Below are positions 51,172-61,328 of a stretch of DNA of 64,000 bases, piece after piece. The notes under the pieces were generated by a model, which saw nothing but the letters and a program-made list of their open reading frames with translations, ran no database searches and had not been told where the DNA came from. Origin of the DNA: Trochalopteron elliotii (taxonomy: Eukaryota; Chordata; Aves; Passeriformes; Leiothrichidae); assembly GCA_024734555.1 (NCBI GenBank), contig JANPWX010000106.1, forward strand, positions 3,957,984-4,021,983, read 5' to 3'. The number at the start of each line of letters is the position of its first letter. The first letter of the stretch is position 1. A program made the position numbers and the translations under genes.

Positions 51172-51727
51172 TGCCAGGGTTGGGATTAAATGTGCTGGAC
51201 AGTATTTCTTGTTTGGATTCAGATGTTTATTAATTCTTATCTATATTACAGTCTCACAGATTGTTAAGTAGAAGTGCTGTAGAACTCACAAACTAAAAAT
51301 GGAGCCCCCCCCCATCAATCTCTCTACAAGGTCTTTTAAGGATAAACTGTCCAATTATGAAATGCCACCTAAATTATTTTTACTTTTAACCCAATAACCA
51401 AACACCCGTAGCCGCAATGTGCATTTTTCTACCCAACTACAAAATCCCACCCAGAGCCATGAAGAAGGTGAAAAGGAAGAACTGAGCCTATGCCCTAAAT
51501 CCTCCATATTGCCCCATATATATTACTACATGCTAAAACATTAAATTCTAAGTTTTCCACCTTGTGACATCACACACTTCTATCCAAACTCCACACCCAC
51601 AATCCCAGTGCTGTCACTCAATTTTGGAAGCCTTTTCCAAGGCCTCAGGTCAAATGCAGTGTTTGCTTGGGGGTCAGTGCCTGTGAGCACAGAAAGTCTG
51701 GAATTCTCAGTGCCCAGGGTTCCAACA
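51172..51727 (-). mobile_element. Solo-LTR-like copy of the same avian endogenous retrovirus, copy 2
   Basis: On the minus strand it begins TGTTGGAACCC at 51727 and ends near 51172, matching copy 1 at 37103-37640 along almost its whole length with scattered substitutions and small indels. AATAAA reads on the minus strand at 51231-51226. A run of C lies at 51305-51312. No coding remnant is adjacent. The two copies face opposite ways and lie about 13.5 kb apart. Confidence 0.7.
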
Positions 51728-53405
51728 GCCCAGCACTGGGATGGGATGGAAAAGGAGCTCCCAGGCACATCCCTGCCCAGTCTGTAACCCTCACACACAA
51801 TGGCTGTGGTGTTTTGACAGGACTCAGAACAACAAAGCACAGAGCAGGGATGGATCTGACTGCACATCTCCAGATCCAGCCTGACTCCTGCATCTCCAGG
51901 AAGGCTGGATTAACAGCAGCAGCCAGCAACATCACTGTCACAACAGCTTAGCACTGCCAGGAGAAGGAACAGGAAGAGTAACCTCTGCATTACAAAATGG
52001 TCCAACCCAGCAGCATTGCCAGGCAGGGTTTGAGCCCAGCAGTGACTCACCAGAAATGCTCACCATGCTCCCTGTCTGCAGGAGGCTGTGGGAGGCTCCC
52101 CNACACACAGATGAATCAGGGCATGGACATCACTGCCAAGGCCTGGAGAAAAGCTCAGCACCACAACTTTGGGAGTCCTGCAGGGGATGGTGCAGCTGGG
52201 GATTAGGAAACCAAACCCTGCTCAAACAAAGCCTCTCAGGAAATCCAGTGCTGCCTCTCCTTTGAGTCTCTGCATCACCTGCAAGCACAAGGTTGTGCTG
52301 GAAGCAGTTGGAGTGGTTCAGTTCAACAACCAGCTATTAAAATCATAACCAGTTCCTTAAGCACCAGCTGAAAGTGACTTGCAGGCAGCTCTGGTGCCCA
52401 GCCTGGACACCCCATTCCCAGAGGGGGAGCTGGCCTCCTGCCCTACTGCAGCTCCACAGCCCCCAGGTTTCACCTTCAGGGGAGCAGATGACTCAGTTTC
52501 CAAGCCCACCTTTACATCCAGCCAGCAGGAACAATTTTTTTTGCCTTCTGCCCTCCTTAAAATAGCAATTTTATTAATTTTTTTTTAATGCAGAAACTGT
52601 AGCTAATAAGCTCCATAGCCATAGTCACACCCTGGGATATTTACCAGACTTTCACAAACACCAGCCTGCACTCCCTAAGGCATCACAACAGAGACAATGT
52701 CCGAAATTTACAGTTTCTGAATTTTTTTTTTTTTTTGCCTCAACTCCATGTATTTTTCTACTGAAGAACTTCTGCAGGTTCAGCCTCTGTGGGCAGCAGT
52801 GAGCCCAGCACAGGAGTAGTGAGGCATCAGCACTGATCCAGCTGGTGATCCCACAGATCCCACTGCTCCCAGCGAGCCAGCACTGGCCAAGTCTAAGCTT
52901 AAGGCGCGTTTTTGGGGATCCCAGGCCATACATTGACCTCTGAATCAATATCTGAGTCATCCCCTGTAATTAAAAACGCCTTGGCTTGGTGTCTGTACAA
53001 GCTTTGGCTCTCCCGGCCACAGCCCTGCAGTGCAAGGAGGGATTTCTCCTACGTGTGGCCTCCAGCAGGTCTGGAGAAACAGCTCCTTCAAATGGAATGA
53101 GCTCCCCATCACCAGCACGGTATTTTCCTTTCTGTTTACGGTCCTTCCTCCGGGTTATTGCTTTCCCCAAGTACACTGTGACAGATTTCCAAATCGGACA
53201 GTCACCCCTGAAATCCTTTCTGACCAATTACTGACACTGCCATCCTGGAGACTACAAGTTTCTGACTTCCTTTTTCAAAAGGATATCATTTATAAAAACT
53301 CTTTTACACTGCCCCCCCCACACACCCTTTTTTTTTTTTTTTTTATAAGAAAAGAAAACCCAAAAACTTCTCTCAGTTTTCATCTTGTACAACCCATTAT
53401 GCAAA
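51728..53405. other. Gene-free interval between copy-2 LTR and the CpG island
   Basis: Part of the sequence just right of 51727 could be degraded retroviral internal sequence, but I recognise no coding remnant. An undetermined base is at 52102. T- and C-runs lie around 52720-52737 and 53308-53344. Confidence 0.5.
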
Positions 53406-53656
53406 CCGCGCGGGGTTTATGTAAGATGATAGCCTGGGGCTCCATCACCCCTGGCCCCGGCTGTGATCTGCTTCCATCTCCCAGCCCCGGCAGGCCGGGA
53501 CCTGCTGCGCTGGCGAGCCGGGAGCTGCCGGAGCCGGGCGGGGACTGCAGAGTGCCCCTGTCCCCGGGACAGCGGGACCCAGGGACGGCCAGGACCCCGC
53601 GCTCGGAGCCTCCGCAGCATCCCCGCATCCCGCTCCGCCAAAGTGGAGCCTCGAGG
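53406..53656. promoter_or_regulatory. Isolated CpG island downstream of TFAP2C
   Basis: Roughly 250 bp with GC content near 70 percent and about 23 CpG dinucleotides by hand count, in a window where CpG is otherwise scarce. It includes several GCCGGG and CCCCGG blocks. ACCAAT sequences, compatible with CCAAT boxes, lie on either side near 53224 and 53695, and an octamer-like ATGCAAAC sits at its left edge. It lies about 5.5 kb beyond the presumed TFAP2C 3' end and no supported exon is next to it. It could be a promoter of an unannotated non-coding RNA or a CpG-rich enhancer. A frame of 302 codons crosses it (53030-53938, plus), but the translation is low-complexity and resembles nothing known. 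Confidence 0.6.
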
Positions 53657-53959
53657 TTTTCAAGTAAAAAAGAGCATTTCCCTCATCCTCACAGACCAAT
53701 AAAGCGAGCCGAACAGCTCATCACGCTTTTCTTCTTTTTTTTTTTTTTTCTTTCCTTTTTTCTTTCCTTCCCGGATCATGACTTATCTGAGGAAAATGAA
53801 TACAAAAGAAATCCCGCAATCGATTTAACACCTTTCTCTCACCTTTTCAGTTCTCACCCAAAGACTCATTCTCACCTTTACGTCTCTGATGCCAGTCACT
53901 ACCCTACCTCACCAGCAATGCTAAAAAAAAAAAAATAAAAAAATAAAAAATTAATTTTA

Positions 53960-54360
53960 GCTATACTCGCGTTGTTTTTTAACGCCACAATCGCATAACT
54001 CGCGAAGAAAATCACCAGAAACAATTTTTACTTCAAAAATCACTCTGAATCCTCCCCCTAGTCCAGCGGTTTTTCTGGAGTGAATCCCTAGAAATGCTCT
54101 TTGTGGGAAAGTTTAACAAGAGCGCCTCACAACAGCCTCACCAGCATCTTATCGACTTTTATCTGCCACCAGACAAAGCCACTAAGTGCAGACGCTTGTC
54201 CGCCACAAAACACAAAGATTCCCCCTTATTGGAGCGGTACTTGAGGCTCCGGAGGGGACACCCCGCCACTCACACAGAAACATGCATAGATTTTGTCCTT
54301 TAACGTCCTCACAACGACCTCATAGACATGCAGATGTGCCCTGGCACTCTGTTAGCGGAG
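53960..54360. promoter_or_regulatory. CpG-enriched shoulder of the island
   Basis: This stretch keeps more CpG (about 18 by eye, for example CTCGCG, GAGCGCC, TCCGCC, CTCCGG) than the surrounding DNA but is not GC-rich. It contains no recognisable exon or repeat. It may be the unmethylated shore of the neighbouring island or a separate element. Confidence 0.35.
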
Positions 54361-55180
54361 CTTACCTTTGCTGAGGGGTGGTGCTGACAAATAAATCCTC
54401 AGGAAGGAGCAGCACCCAAAAAAGAAGAGTTTCATGTTTTAATCAGCTGCTCTGCTGAAGCAAAACTACCCCAAATCCAGCACATCCCACTGAGGTGACC
54501 TCCCAGCCTGAGCCCTAAACGCTTTAATAAGCCTTGGCTTTTAGGAGTCAAGGTCTGGAAAACAGGATCCTCTGCAGAAAGGGCCAAACTTTAGCTCCAA
54601 GTGATGCCTCTGTCCACATGGCACCTTTGTCTGAGTCACATCAGCTGCTCACAGACCAGTTAAAAGCTGTACATTTTCAACTTAATAAGTAATAAGACCT
54701 TCAGGTGCGAATGTGTTTTTTCACTCTGAAGAGGGCAGGACCAGACCCCACCTGCACTGATGTTTTCAGTGCTGCCCCCAACGTTTTTCTTTTAAGGTTA
54801 TAAAGAACCAGGGCCTCATCCCAGGTGTTTCTGGTTTAGAAAATAACACTGTTTGATTGTTAATTTGTTTGTTTGTTGAAACGCCAAGGGTTACTAGGCT
54901 TTGAGTCTCCAATGTCAGAATCTCTGCTGATTTGGTGGTCACTGCAGTTTTAGGGACGCAAGGATCGATGTCCAAGCACTGGGCAGTTTAGCATCTGCCC
55001 TAGAGGTCACTGACATTTTGGCATTTGGCTTCCCCTGCACCTCTCAAAACTCACATTTTCCTGCTCTGAAGATCCCTCCAGCTTCTCTCTTGTTTTCTCC
55101 GGATTTCACCACACCTTAACCCTAAATATCGAGCACCATTTTCGGGTGATTAAGAGAGTTTTAATTGATTAGAGTTAGGG

Positions 55181-55340
55181 ATTGAAAAGATTCAAAGCTT
55201 GACAAATGAGCCCAGGCAAATTTTGCTACAAGAGTTGGAGAAAATGACTGGTCCCAGGTAGATTTAAAGATTCAAAGCTAGACAAATGAGCTCAGGCAAA
55301 TTTTGCTGCAAGAGTTGGAGAAAACGTCTGGTCCCAGGTA
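55181..55340. repeat. Tandem duplication, two 80-bp units
   Basis: Units 55181-55260 and 55261-55340 share TTCAAAGCT, GACAAATGAG, AGGCAAATTTTGCT, AAGAGTTGGAGAAAA and TGGTCCCAGGTA in register. I count about 9 differences in 80. No third unit exists on either side. Confidence 0.95.
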
Positions 55341-56499
55341 GCTCCCCTCCTGCACTGTTGGAGGTTAATGACTGTTTCTGCACAGCCCAAAACATGTTTG
55401 CCTCCATCCCAGCTCACAGTCCAGCATCCAGGACATTTGTGCTCTGTTCTCCAGCAGACCCCACACCTGCAGCTATTCATAAAGTTTGGGGTTTTTTTTC
55501 CTTTCTCTATGGAGTTGATGTGATGCAAAGAGGGAAGGACAGGATGAAGTCCTGGCAGAAGTGGTTTCTCCTTTCAGACAGGAACCATCCTGCCAGAGAG
55601 CTGAAATCAAATATTTTCCCTTCTCTCTCTTTAGCAAGGGAGCTGGCAGAGTTTTCAACCACTTTCTGTCAGTGAAGAACTATTTCAATTAATTACAAAT
55701 AATTGCTTTATTGCAGCAATCAGCTGAAGAACATAATCTTTCCAACCCTTGGTTTAAACTGCCTCTTCCCCCTTGGTTTTATGCTGATTGACCTGGAAAT
55801 ATAAACTATTCTCACCTAAAAGATCTCTCCTGTTATTTTGTTCATTGTTAATCTCTGGATTTTCTGCTGCACTCACCAACAAGTATATGAGTTTTGTGGC
55901 ACAGAGCAAGTGTCTGGATTATTGCGTGCTTTTAATTTTAAATTATGGGTAAAAAAAATATTCCATATAAATATTTAGGGAATGTGTCACGGCATAGTAG
56001 TAGCCTGTGAGAAAGGCCTTCACAAGAACCAGTTCAAAAGGGCTGTTCAGCTAAAAGAGAGGAAAAAAGGGAATATTTGTGGGCAGCCCTTACACAACAA
56101 TGGTACATGGAAACCAGCTGGGACATCCCTGTGAGATGCCAGGAACATCCAATGAATGCAAAGTGCCATCTGAAACTGGGAATAAACTTATTTATACCAC
56201 CCTGTGCAAGTGAAAATGGAAGAGGGAGAAGGCAGAAAATTCAGAGCAGAATCTGACAGTCTCCTAAAAAGTGGTTCCAGGGGAGCCCTGGAGGGATTTG
56301 GGCAGAGATGGACCAAATGGCCCCTGCAGAGTTTGACAAAATTGGCTCCAGGTTCCCCACTCAAAACCTGCATTATCAATAAACATCAAATTCAGAGATT
56401 TCCTGTAGTAACAGGGAAGCACCTTTGTCCCTAACCTTGTGTTCTTTTAGTGAAGTAATGAAGTTTGGGAACAAAGTGTGAGCAGCACCTCATTTTTTC

Positions 56500-56527
56500 A
56501 AAATAAAATAAAATAAATAAAATAAAA
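56500..56527. repeat. (AAAAT)n/(AAAT)n simple repeat ending at an undetermined base
   Basis: Repeated AAAAT and AAAT units run up to an N at 56528. The undetermined base at the repeat edge suggests that the repeat length is uncertain. Confidence 0.85.
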
Positions 56528-59206
56528 NGCAGCGGTTACTGCAGAACAAGTTCCCAAAGGCAGCCCAAACCCCTGTCAGGAGGGAGGCTCCACATCACAA
56601 TTAGGCAAAAATATCTACAATGTACATAAACAGTGCATGCAGGGAAAAAAACAGAGAAAAAAGTGTTGCAACAAAGCCCAGCCAGCTACCCCAGCAAGGC
56701 AGACCCATTTCAAGATGCATTTCTGGGTTTACTCATATTGCAAAATTCTGAAGGAACAGGCAGCAGGGCTGCAGCCAAGAGTCAGGGAGAAACAATAAAC
56801 AGTGAAATAATCGGAGGGCAAATTAAAACTGAGAGTCAAAAATAAAGTGAACTGAAATCAGTTACTAAATTAAGACAGAAGTTCTATTTTTATTTAATAT
56901 TTTATTGGTTTTGCATCATTATTCCTCTCTGAAGCTGCAAACACCAGGGAAAAAAAAAAAAAACCCTTCTTTTTAAACTGAGAGCAGCAATGCCGTGGAG
57001 TCACACAGCTCCATGAAGTGGACTCCTGGCTAATCCTCAGATTTATTTTATTAATGCTGTGGGGCAATCAGGCCTCTCTCAGGTGATGGGGTGGCCAAAG
57101 CCAGGCCCTTGGTTGCCACAGGGGGAAGGAAGCAGCTCCTGCCTGCCATGGACCCATCTGGGAAAGAGCCCAACATCCTCATGCCCAACTGCTGCTGCCA
57201 AGCAGGCAAGGGATGGCTGAAATATTTGCTTTTTCCACAAGGCAATTTTTGACTGAGCATCATGAATTCAACTATTTTATCGTTATGTATCAAATTTTTG
57301 TAGGAGGGCAGGGCTTTGATAATTTTTATTTTTAAACCCCTAACAGTTTAAAGCCTTTTCCCTTCGCGTTATGACCAAACCTCTTCTTTTGATGGGAGAT
57401 GGGCGAGGGAAAAAGGTAAGACAGAATGACTTGAATAATCCATTTTCAAAGGAGCTGAAAAATGGAACTTCTTTATCTTTTAGCCAGCTCAGGAATAATC
57501 AGTGTAAAACCAGCAAAAACCGTGAAATTTTGAGGATCAGGAAGAAGCACATGTCAGACCACTCCTCTTTTTAGATTCCCCATATTTTAACATATTCCTT
57601 AAGATGAATAACTTGGGGTGAGACAAGTTCAACTGTCCTCTTCAGGGGATGGAACAGAAGGCATTGTTGTTGTTCCATGGTGCTGGCACAGCTTAGAAGG
57701 TGGTTGAGCTTCAAAAAGAATATCCCAGCTCAAATATAGAGTGAAGAGAAGCTCTAAGGTAATGGAAACTCCACTTTACTAATGTTCCACACACATATGA
57801 ATAGAACCCGAGTCAGTACATTAGACAATTGACTGGCTTTGCTTGAATGCATGCAGGAATAAATGGAAACATCCTTATTTCCTATCCCAAGGGGCAATTA
57901 TTTCACTGCCTGGTTTTGTGCATTAATAACAAAAAAATAAAAAGAAAAAAGAAAAAAAAAAAGAGAAAGAAGCAAGATTCCATTGTCTGGTAACTCAAAT
58001 ATCTTCCTATATGTGCTGGTTAAGCAGCCCAGCAGCAGAAAAAGGAGGAAAAAAAAAGAACAGAACTGAGGCATTGCATTCTCTAAACAAGCTCTCACCG
58101 TAGCCAGCAGATTTCTGTGTGTATAAATATATAAAATCCACAAAAATACCCTTCAGAAGGGCAGCTTGTTTGTGTTTTTCAGAAGTTCTGTTAGTCATCA
58201 TGTGTCCTGGCTGTGCCTGTGCCTACAGATGGTCCAAAATGCTCATTTTTCTGAAATGCTACAATGAGTCTAACAAATGCAAAGGCTGGAATTTCACACC
58301 TCTTTAGGAGGGAAGGGGACTGGATTGCAACTCCAACCCAGCTTTTTCCTCCCACTTCGCCACTGACAGGCTTTCATTTCTTTGTGCTTCCCTTCCCTTT
58401 CTTCTCCCTGCACACCTCCAGTGGTTTTTTTCTTTACCCTTTAAAGGGAAAATGAGGACATTAAGATGATTGATAAGCAAGGTGTTCAAAAATGGTACAT
58501 TTTGCCTGTTTTACACATCTCTGGAATAAACACTGCCGTGGTGTGATTTCAATTCTCACTTGACAGCCCAAGGACTTCCTCGAGGACTGATCAGGCCCTG
58601 CAGGGCCAAGGACACATAAAGCCCAGATTTAGGTTCCTTTTTCAGAAAGCACTGGGGAAAAAAGCCCAATTCCTCTTCAAGAAAGTCTGTTTGGCTATTT
58701 TGCATAAAAAATTCCAGCTCCTGCCTCACCCCTGCAGCACAAAACATCTTCTGCAAAACGTAAAAACTTTCTCAAATCACTAAAATTCGGCCAAAACCTG
58801 ATGGCAGACCTCTCAAATTGCACAGCCCAGGTTTTTGTGGCTATTTGGAGACAGGTTATTGCAATCCAGGCAGATCGAGCAGGACACAAATCTGGTGGGA
58901 TTGGCGGAATTTGTGTTTCAACTGCCTATTTCAGCAGGCAGAAGGGCAAGATCATGACATCTTAGGAAAAGAGGTAAAAAAATAAAAAAAAGATTCTTGG
59001 AGATACATAACGTGTTTAATTGAAACCATTAGTTTTACTGGCAAACAGCTTCATCTTTCTGTTCTGTTAATCCGAACAAAGTGCTGCAATTATGACTCAA
59101 TACATAATGTCCTCTAGTGCTACTCGGCCCACAACTCCCCCAGCAGAGAAAGGAAACAGAGCTGTTCTCAGTTAACAAAACATTCCATGCTTCTAGCCAG
59201 AATACT

Positions 59207-59212
59207 TTTATT
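59207..59212 (-). terminator. TFAP2C: Candidate TFAP2C polyadenylation signal AATAAA
   Basis: The plus strand reads TTTATT, giving AATAAA on the transcribed strand, with a TG-rich stretch (TGTTTTGTTAACTG) about 25-40 nt further downstream. The position relative to the stop codon gives a plausible UTR length. Cleavage would fall near 59185-59195. Confidence 0.5.
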
Positions 59213-60581
59213 GTATGGTTATCATATACATCAGAATTATAGTGGGAACATTTACAAATATGTGAATTATTCCGTATTATAACCTCCATTATTCACATAC
59301 ACACTAACTCACACACTCGGGTTTTTTTCTTTTTTTTTTTTTTCTTTTTGTTTGCATGTCTACTCAGTTACCAGGTGAATGATGCACAAAATTATTGCTT
59401 TGTGAACAAACACCTCAGATTAAATCTAATCTTCAGTGGCAAGAATTGAGATTTAAAAAAAAAAAAAAAAAGTCTTAAATACCCTGTATAACATACCTGT
59501 GCATAAACCTAAAGATATGTTTAGCTTACCCATTACCTTTGAAATACTTACCAAAATTAAAATTTGAAACCCATTTATAAAAAAAAGTATTAAAAAGTTC
59601 ACCAGTATTTACAAATCCGATTAAATTACACATAAATAAATATTTACATTCAACACACTGCTTCCCTTAATACACATAAAGCCTCCCTGGAAGTATTTTT
59701 TGGCCTTAGTAGGCAAAAAAAAAACTTTAAAAAAAAAAAGAGTTATGTGCCTATTCTTTCAAGTTTTCCCCCCCAAATTTAAAACCAAGACAATATAAAT
59801 ATGTGAATAAAGCTGCAACATCCTTAGACACAGAAAGTGAATTTCCTAAAAGTATTTTCATTTTCAACTAGTCCTCGTTAAAAAAATACCAAGATAATAT
59901 ATAAACTGCAAGCCAACACTGCTGCAGTTTTTAAAAGCCTGAATATTTCTGTAAAAAATCAGCATGTCAAATGCCATCTTAAGTCTAGTAGGATTTTAGT
60001 ACTGTCCTATGTTAATCTGAAAATAAAATTAAAAAAAAAACCAAAAAAAACCCCTCATAATAAAAGAGAACAAAAAAAAAAAAAATCAAAAAACCAAAAA
60101 ACGTAAAAAACGTAAAAAAAAAAACCCCCACAGAATAATCTTATTATTTTCAGGTGTTCATAAAAAAAAATTAATGTACATAAATCTCTATACCAATGTT
60201 TAATACTGCTTTTTTTGTTTTACTGTTGCGTTTTGAGAGAATGAACCCCTGAAATCATCTCAGAGAGCAGAACAGGCTCTTCCATCTAAAATCTGTCTCT
60301 TAAAAAAAAAAAACTACACGTGAAGCTGGTCACCCAGCAGACACTGAGATGTGGGAAAGAAATCTAAATAAATCTCTCTGTATAATTCCATCAACCCCCC
60401 ATTTATAGCACCACTTTTACAGCAAAGGATTCAATACACTTGTCCCAAGCACTTATCTTCAGGTAAAAATTGCTTCCACACAACAGGGATACTGCAGCTT
60501 TTAGCCAGACTTGTCTCATGGATCCAGCAGGAGTGAAGATCCTCAATGATTTTTTTTTCCTCTCCCCTTTTTCCCCTCATT

Positions 60582-60586
<5 letters not shown>

Positions 60587-60617
<31 letters not shown>

Positions 60618-60637
60618 AGAGAGAGAGAAAAAAAAAT
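60587..60637 (+). repeat. A28 homopolymer followed by (GA)n, inside the 3' UTR
   Basis: A run of 28 A at 60587-60614 continues into GA dinucleotides to about 60627 and then another A-run. The tract is purine-only on the plus strand, hence U-rich with CU repeats in the mRNA. Length may be unreliable in assembly and is likely polymorphic. Confidence 0.9.
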
Positions 60638-60758
60638 TTAAAAAACCCAAAAAACCACCCAAATCTCTGTATTCCCCCTGGCAAGATCATCTCAGTCTGT
60701 GTATAGGAGGAAGAGGGGGCAAAGTCTGGGTTGTGTTTTTATTTTTTTTTTTTTCCTT

Positions 60759-61038
60759 TCACTTCCTGTGCTTGTCCATTTTGTCAATGGTTTTGTTGGT
60801 CTCTGCGGGGCTCTCGGCGTTCATGTAGGATTTGTCTGCTATTTTTAACGCTTCATTTAGGTAGTTCTGGACGGATGTCATGGCAGCACAGATGGCAGCG
60901 CTCCCAAAGCCATGTGTGATCAGGCTAAAATGAGTCAAACAGCTCTGGATGCCAGGGTCCAAGATGGGGCTGGGCCTCGTGTTTCCCAGGGGAGTTCTGT
61001 CCTGAGTCAGGAGGTCTGTGAATTCCTTGCAGATCTGC
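60759..61038 (-). CDS. TFAP2C: TFAP2C terminal coding exon with stop codon
   Basis: This minus-strand exon starts at 61038 after a CACAG acceptor and ends with TGA at 60761-60759. It supplies the last 92 residues plus the base completing the split codon. The protein reads [10 protein letters not shown], then [18 protein letters not shown], then [17 protein letters not shown], and ends in KMDKHRK. The middle segment is the nearly invariant second helix of the AP-2 helix-span-helix dimerisation domain, and KHRK is the usual AP-2 C-terminus. The tail [20 protein letters not shown] matches AP-2 gamma rather than AP-2 alpha (DKMYLSN) or beta (DKMFLNN), which is the main reason for the symbol. AP-2 gamma is a nuclear dimeric activator used in surface ectoderm, neural crest, trophoblast and germ cells. 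The open frame continues upstream to a chance ATG at 61061, but that part is intron read through the acceptor. No frameshift or internal stop is present. Confidence 0.95.
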
Positions 61039-61043
61039 CTGTG

Positions 61044-61062
61044 ACACACACACACACACACA
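61044..61062 (-). repeat. (TG)n microsatellite within the TFAP2C splice acceptor
   Basis: The plus strand has an uninterrupted CA dinucleotide run, read as TG repeats in the transcript. It lies between a short T-tract (about 61063-61070) and the CACAG acceptor of the terminal exon. It therefore replaces most of the usual polypyrimidine tract. Confidence 0.9.
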
Positions 61063-61219
61063 AAAAATAAGGGTGTTTATTTTTACACCACGCAAAAGAA
61101 ACAAAAACAACCGAGGGAATTTGCATCAGATATTTGGCATGCGTGCAGCAATTATGAGAAATTTAATCTAAAATTAAAGCAAAAAATAATAATAAAAAAA
61201 AAATCAGCATCGTGTTCAA

Positions 61220-61254
61220 ACTATAGGCAAGGGAGATTAGATTTCTAGATTTCT
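61220..61254 (+). repeat. Direct repeat copy A (35 bp) in the intron
   Basis: The core ACTATAGGCAAGGGAGA followed by GATTTCTAGATTTCT recurs at 61782-61816 with two mismatches. Weaker similarity extends about 15 bp to the left of both copies. The copies are 562 bp apart in the same orientation. Confidence 0.85.
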
Positions 61255-61302
61255 GTTTATTAGCAGCACTTCCTGACGAGCCTTCTGTTGCATCCCCAGC
61301 AG

Positions 61303-61328
61303 AAAAAAAAAAAAAAAAAAAAAAAAAA
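61303..61328 (+). repeat. Poly(A) run of about 26 in the last TFAP2C intron
   Basis: A homopolymer A run on the plus strand begins after CAGCAG and ends at CC. No retroelement body or target-site duplication is recognisable beside it. Confidence 0.9.

Larger units (their letters stand above)
54361..59184. other. Gene-free interval immediately downstream of TFAP2C
   Basis: Contains the 80-bp tandem duplication, the AAAAT repeat with an undetermined base, and a purine tract near 57929-57972. No exon, RNA gene or repeat body is recognised. The single TTAACCCTAA-like word near 55118 is not a telomeric array. Confidence 0.55.
59185..60758 (-). other. TFAP2C: Probable TFAP2C 3' UTR
   Basis: The region follows the TGA stop in the direction of transcription. 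I saw only one AATAAA on the transcribed strand far enough from the stop to be useful, at 59212-59207. It is followed by TG-rich sequence typical of a downstream cleavage element. That implies a UTR of about 1.57 kb. In the mRNA it would be very U-rich, with a (CU)n-U28 tract, an AUUUA-type element and two Pumilio-type sites. The 3' end is inferred, and weaker ATTAAA signals (about 60199 and 59015-59020) could also be used. Confidence 0.6.

Noticed and set aside
53030..53938. 302-codon open frame on the plus strand, the longest in the window
   Set aside because: It runs through poly(T)/poly(C) tracts and the CpG island, where stop codons are rare by composition. The translation has homopolymer F and K stretches and no domain, and nothing suggests splicing or a start context.
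55112..55125. Telomere-like CCTTAACCCTAA
   Set aside because: A single unit only, with no array.
52102..56528. Undetermined bases at 52102 and 56528
   Set aside because: These are sequencing or consensus ambiguities, not biological features.
60736..60743. AATAAA on the transcript strand just after the TFAP2C stop
   Set aside because: It lies about 20 nt from the stop inside a poly(T)-like stretch, which would give an implausibly short UTR. The site at 59207 is more credible.
61039..61061. An ATG at 61061 as the start of a small AP-2-like protein
   Set aside because: The codons before 61038 are the TG-repeat splice acceptor, so this is intron read-through, not a start site.
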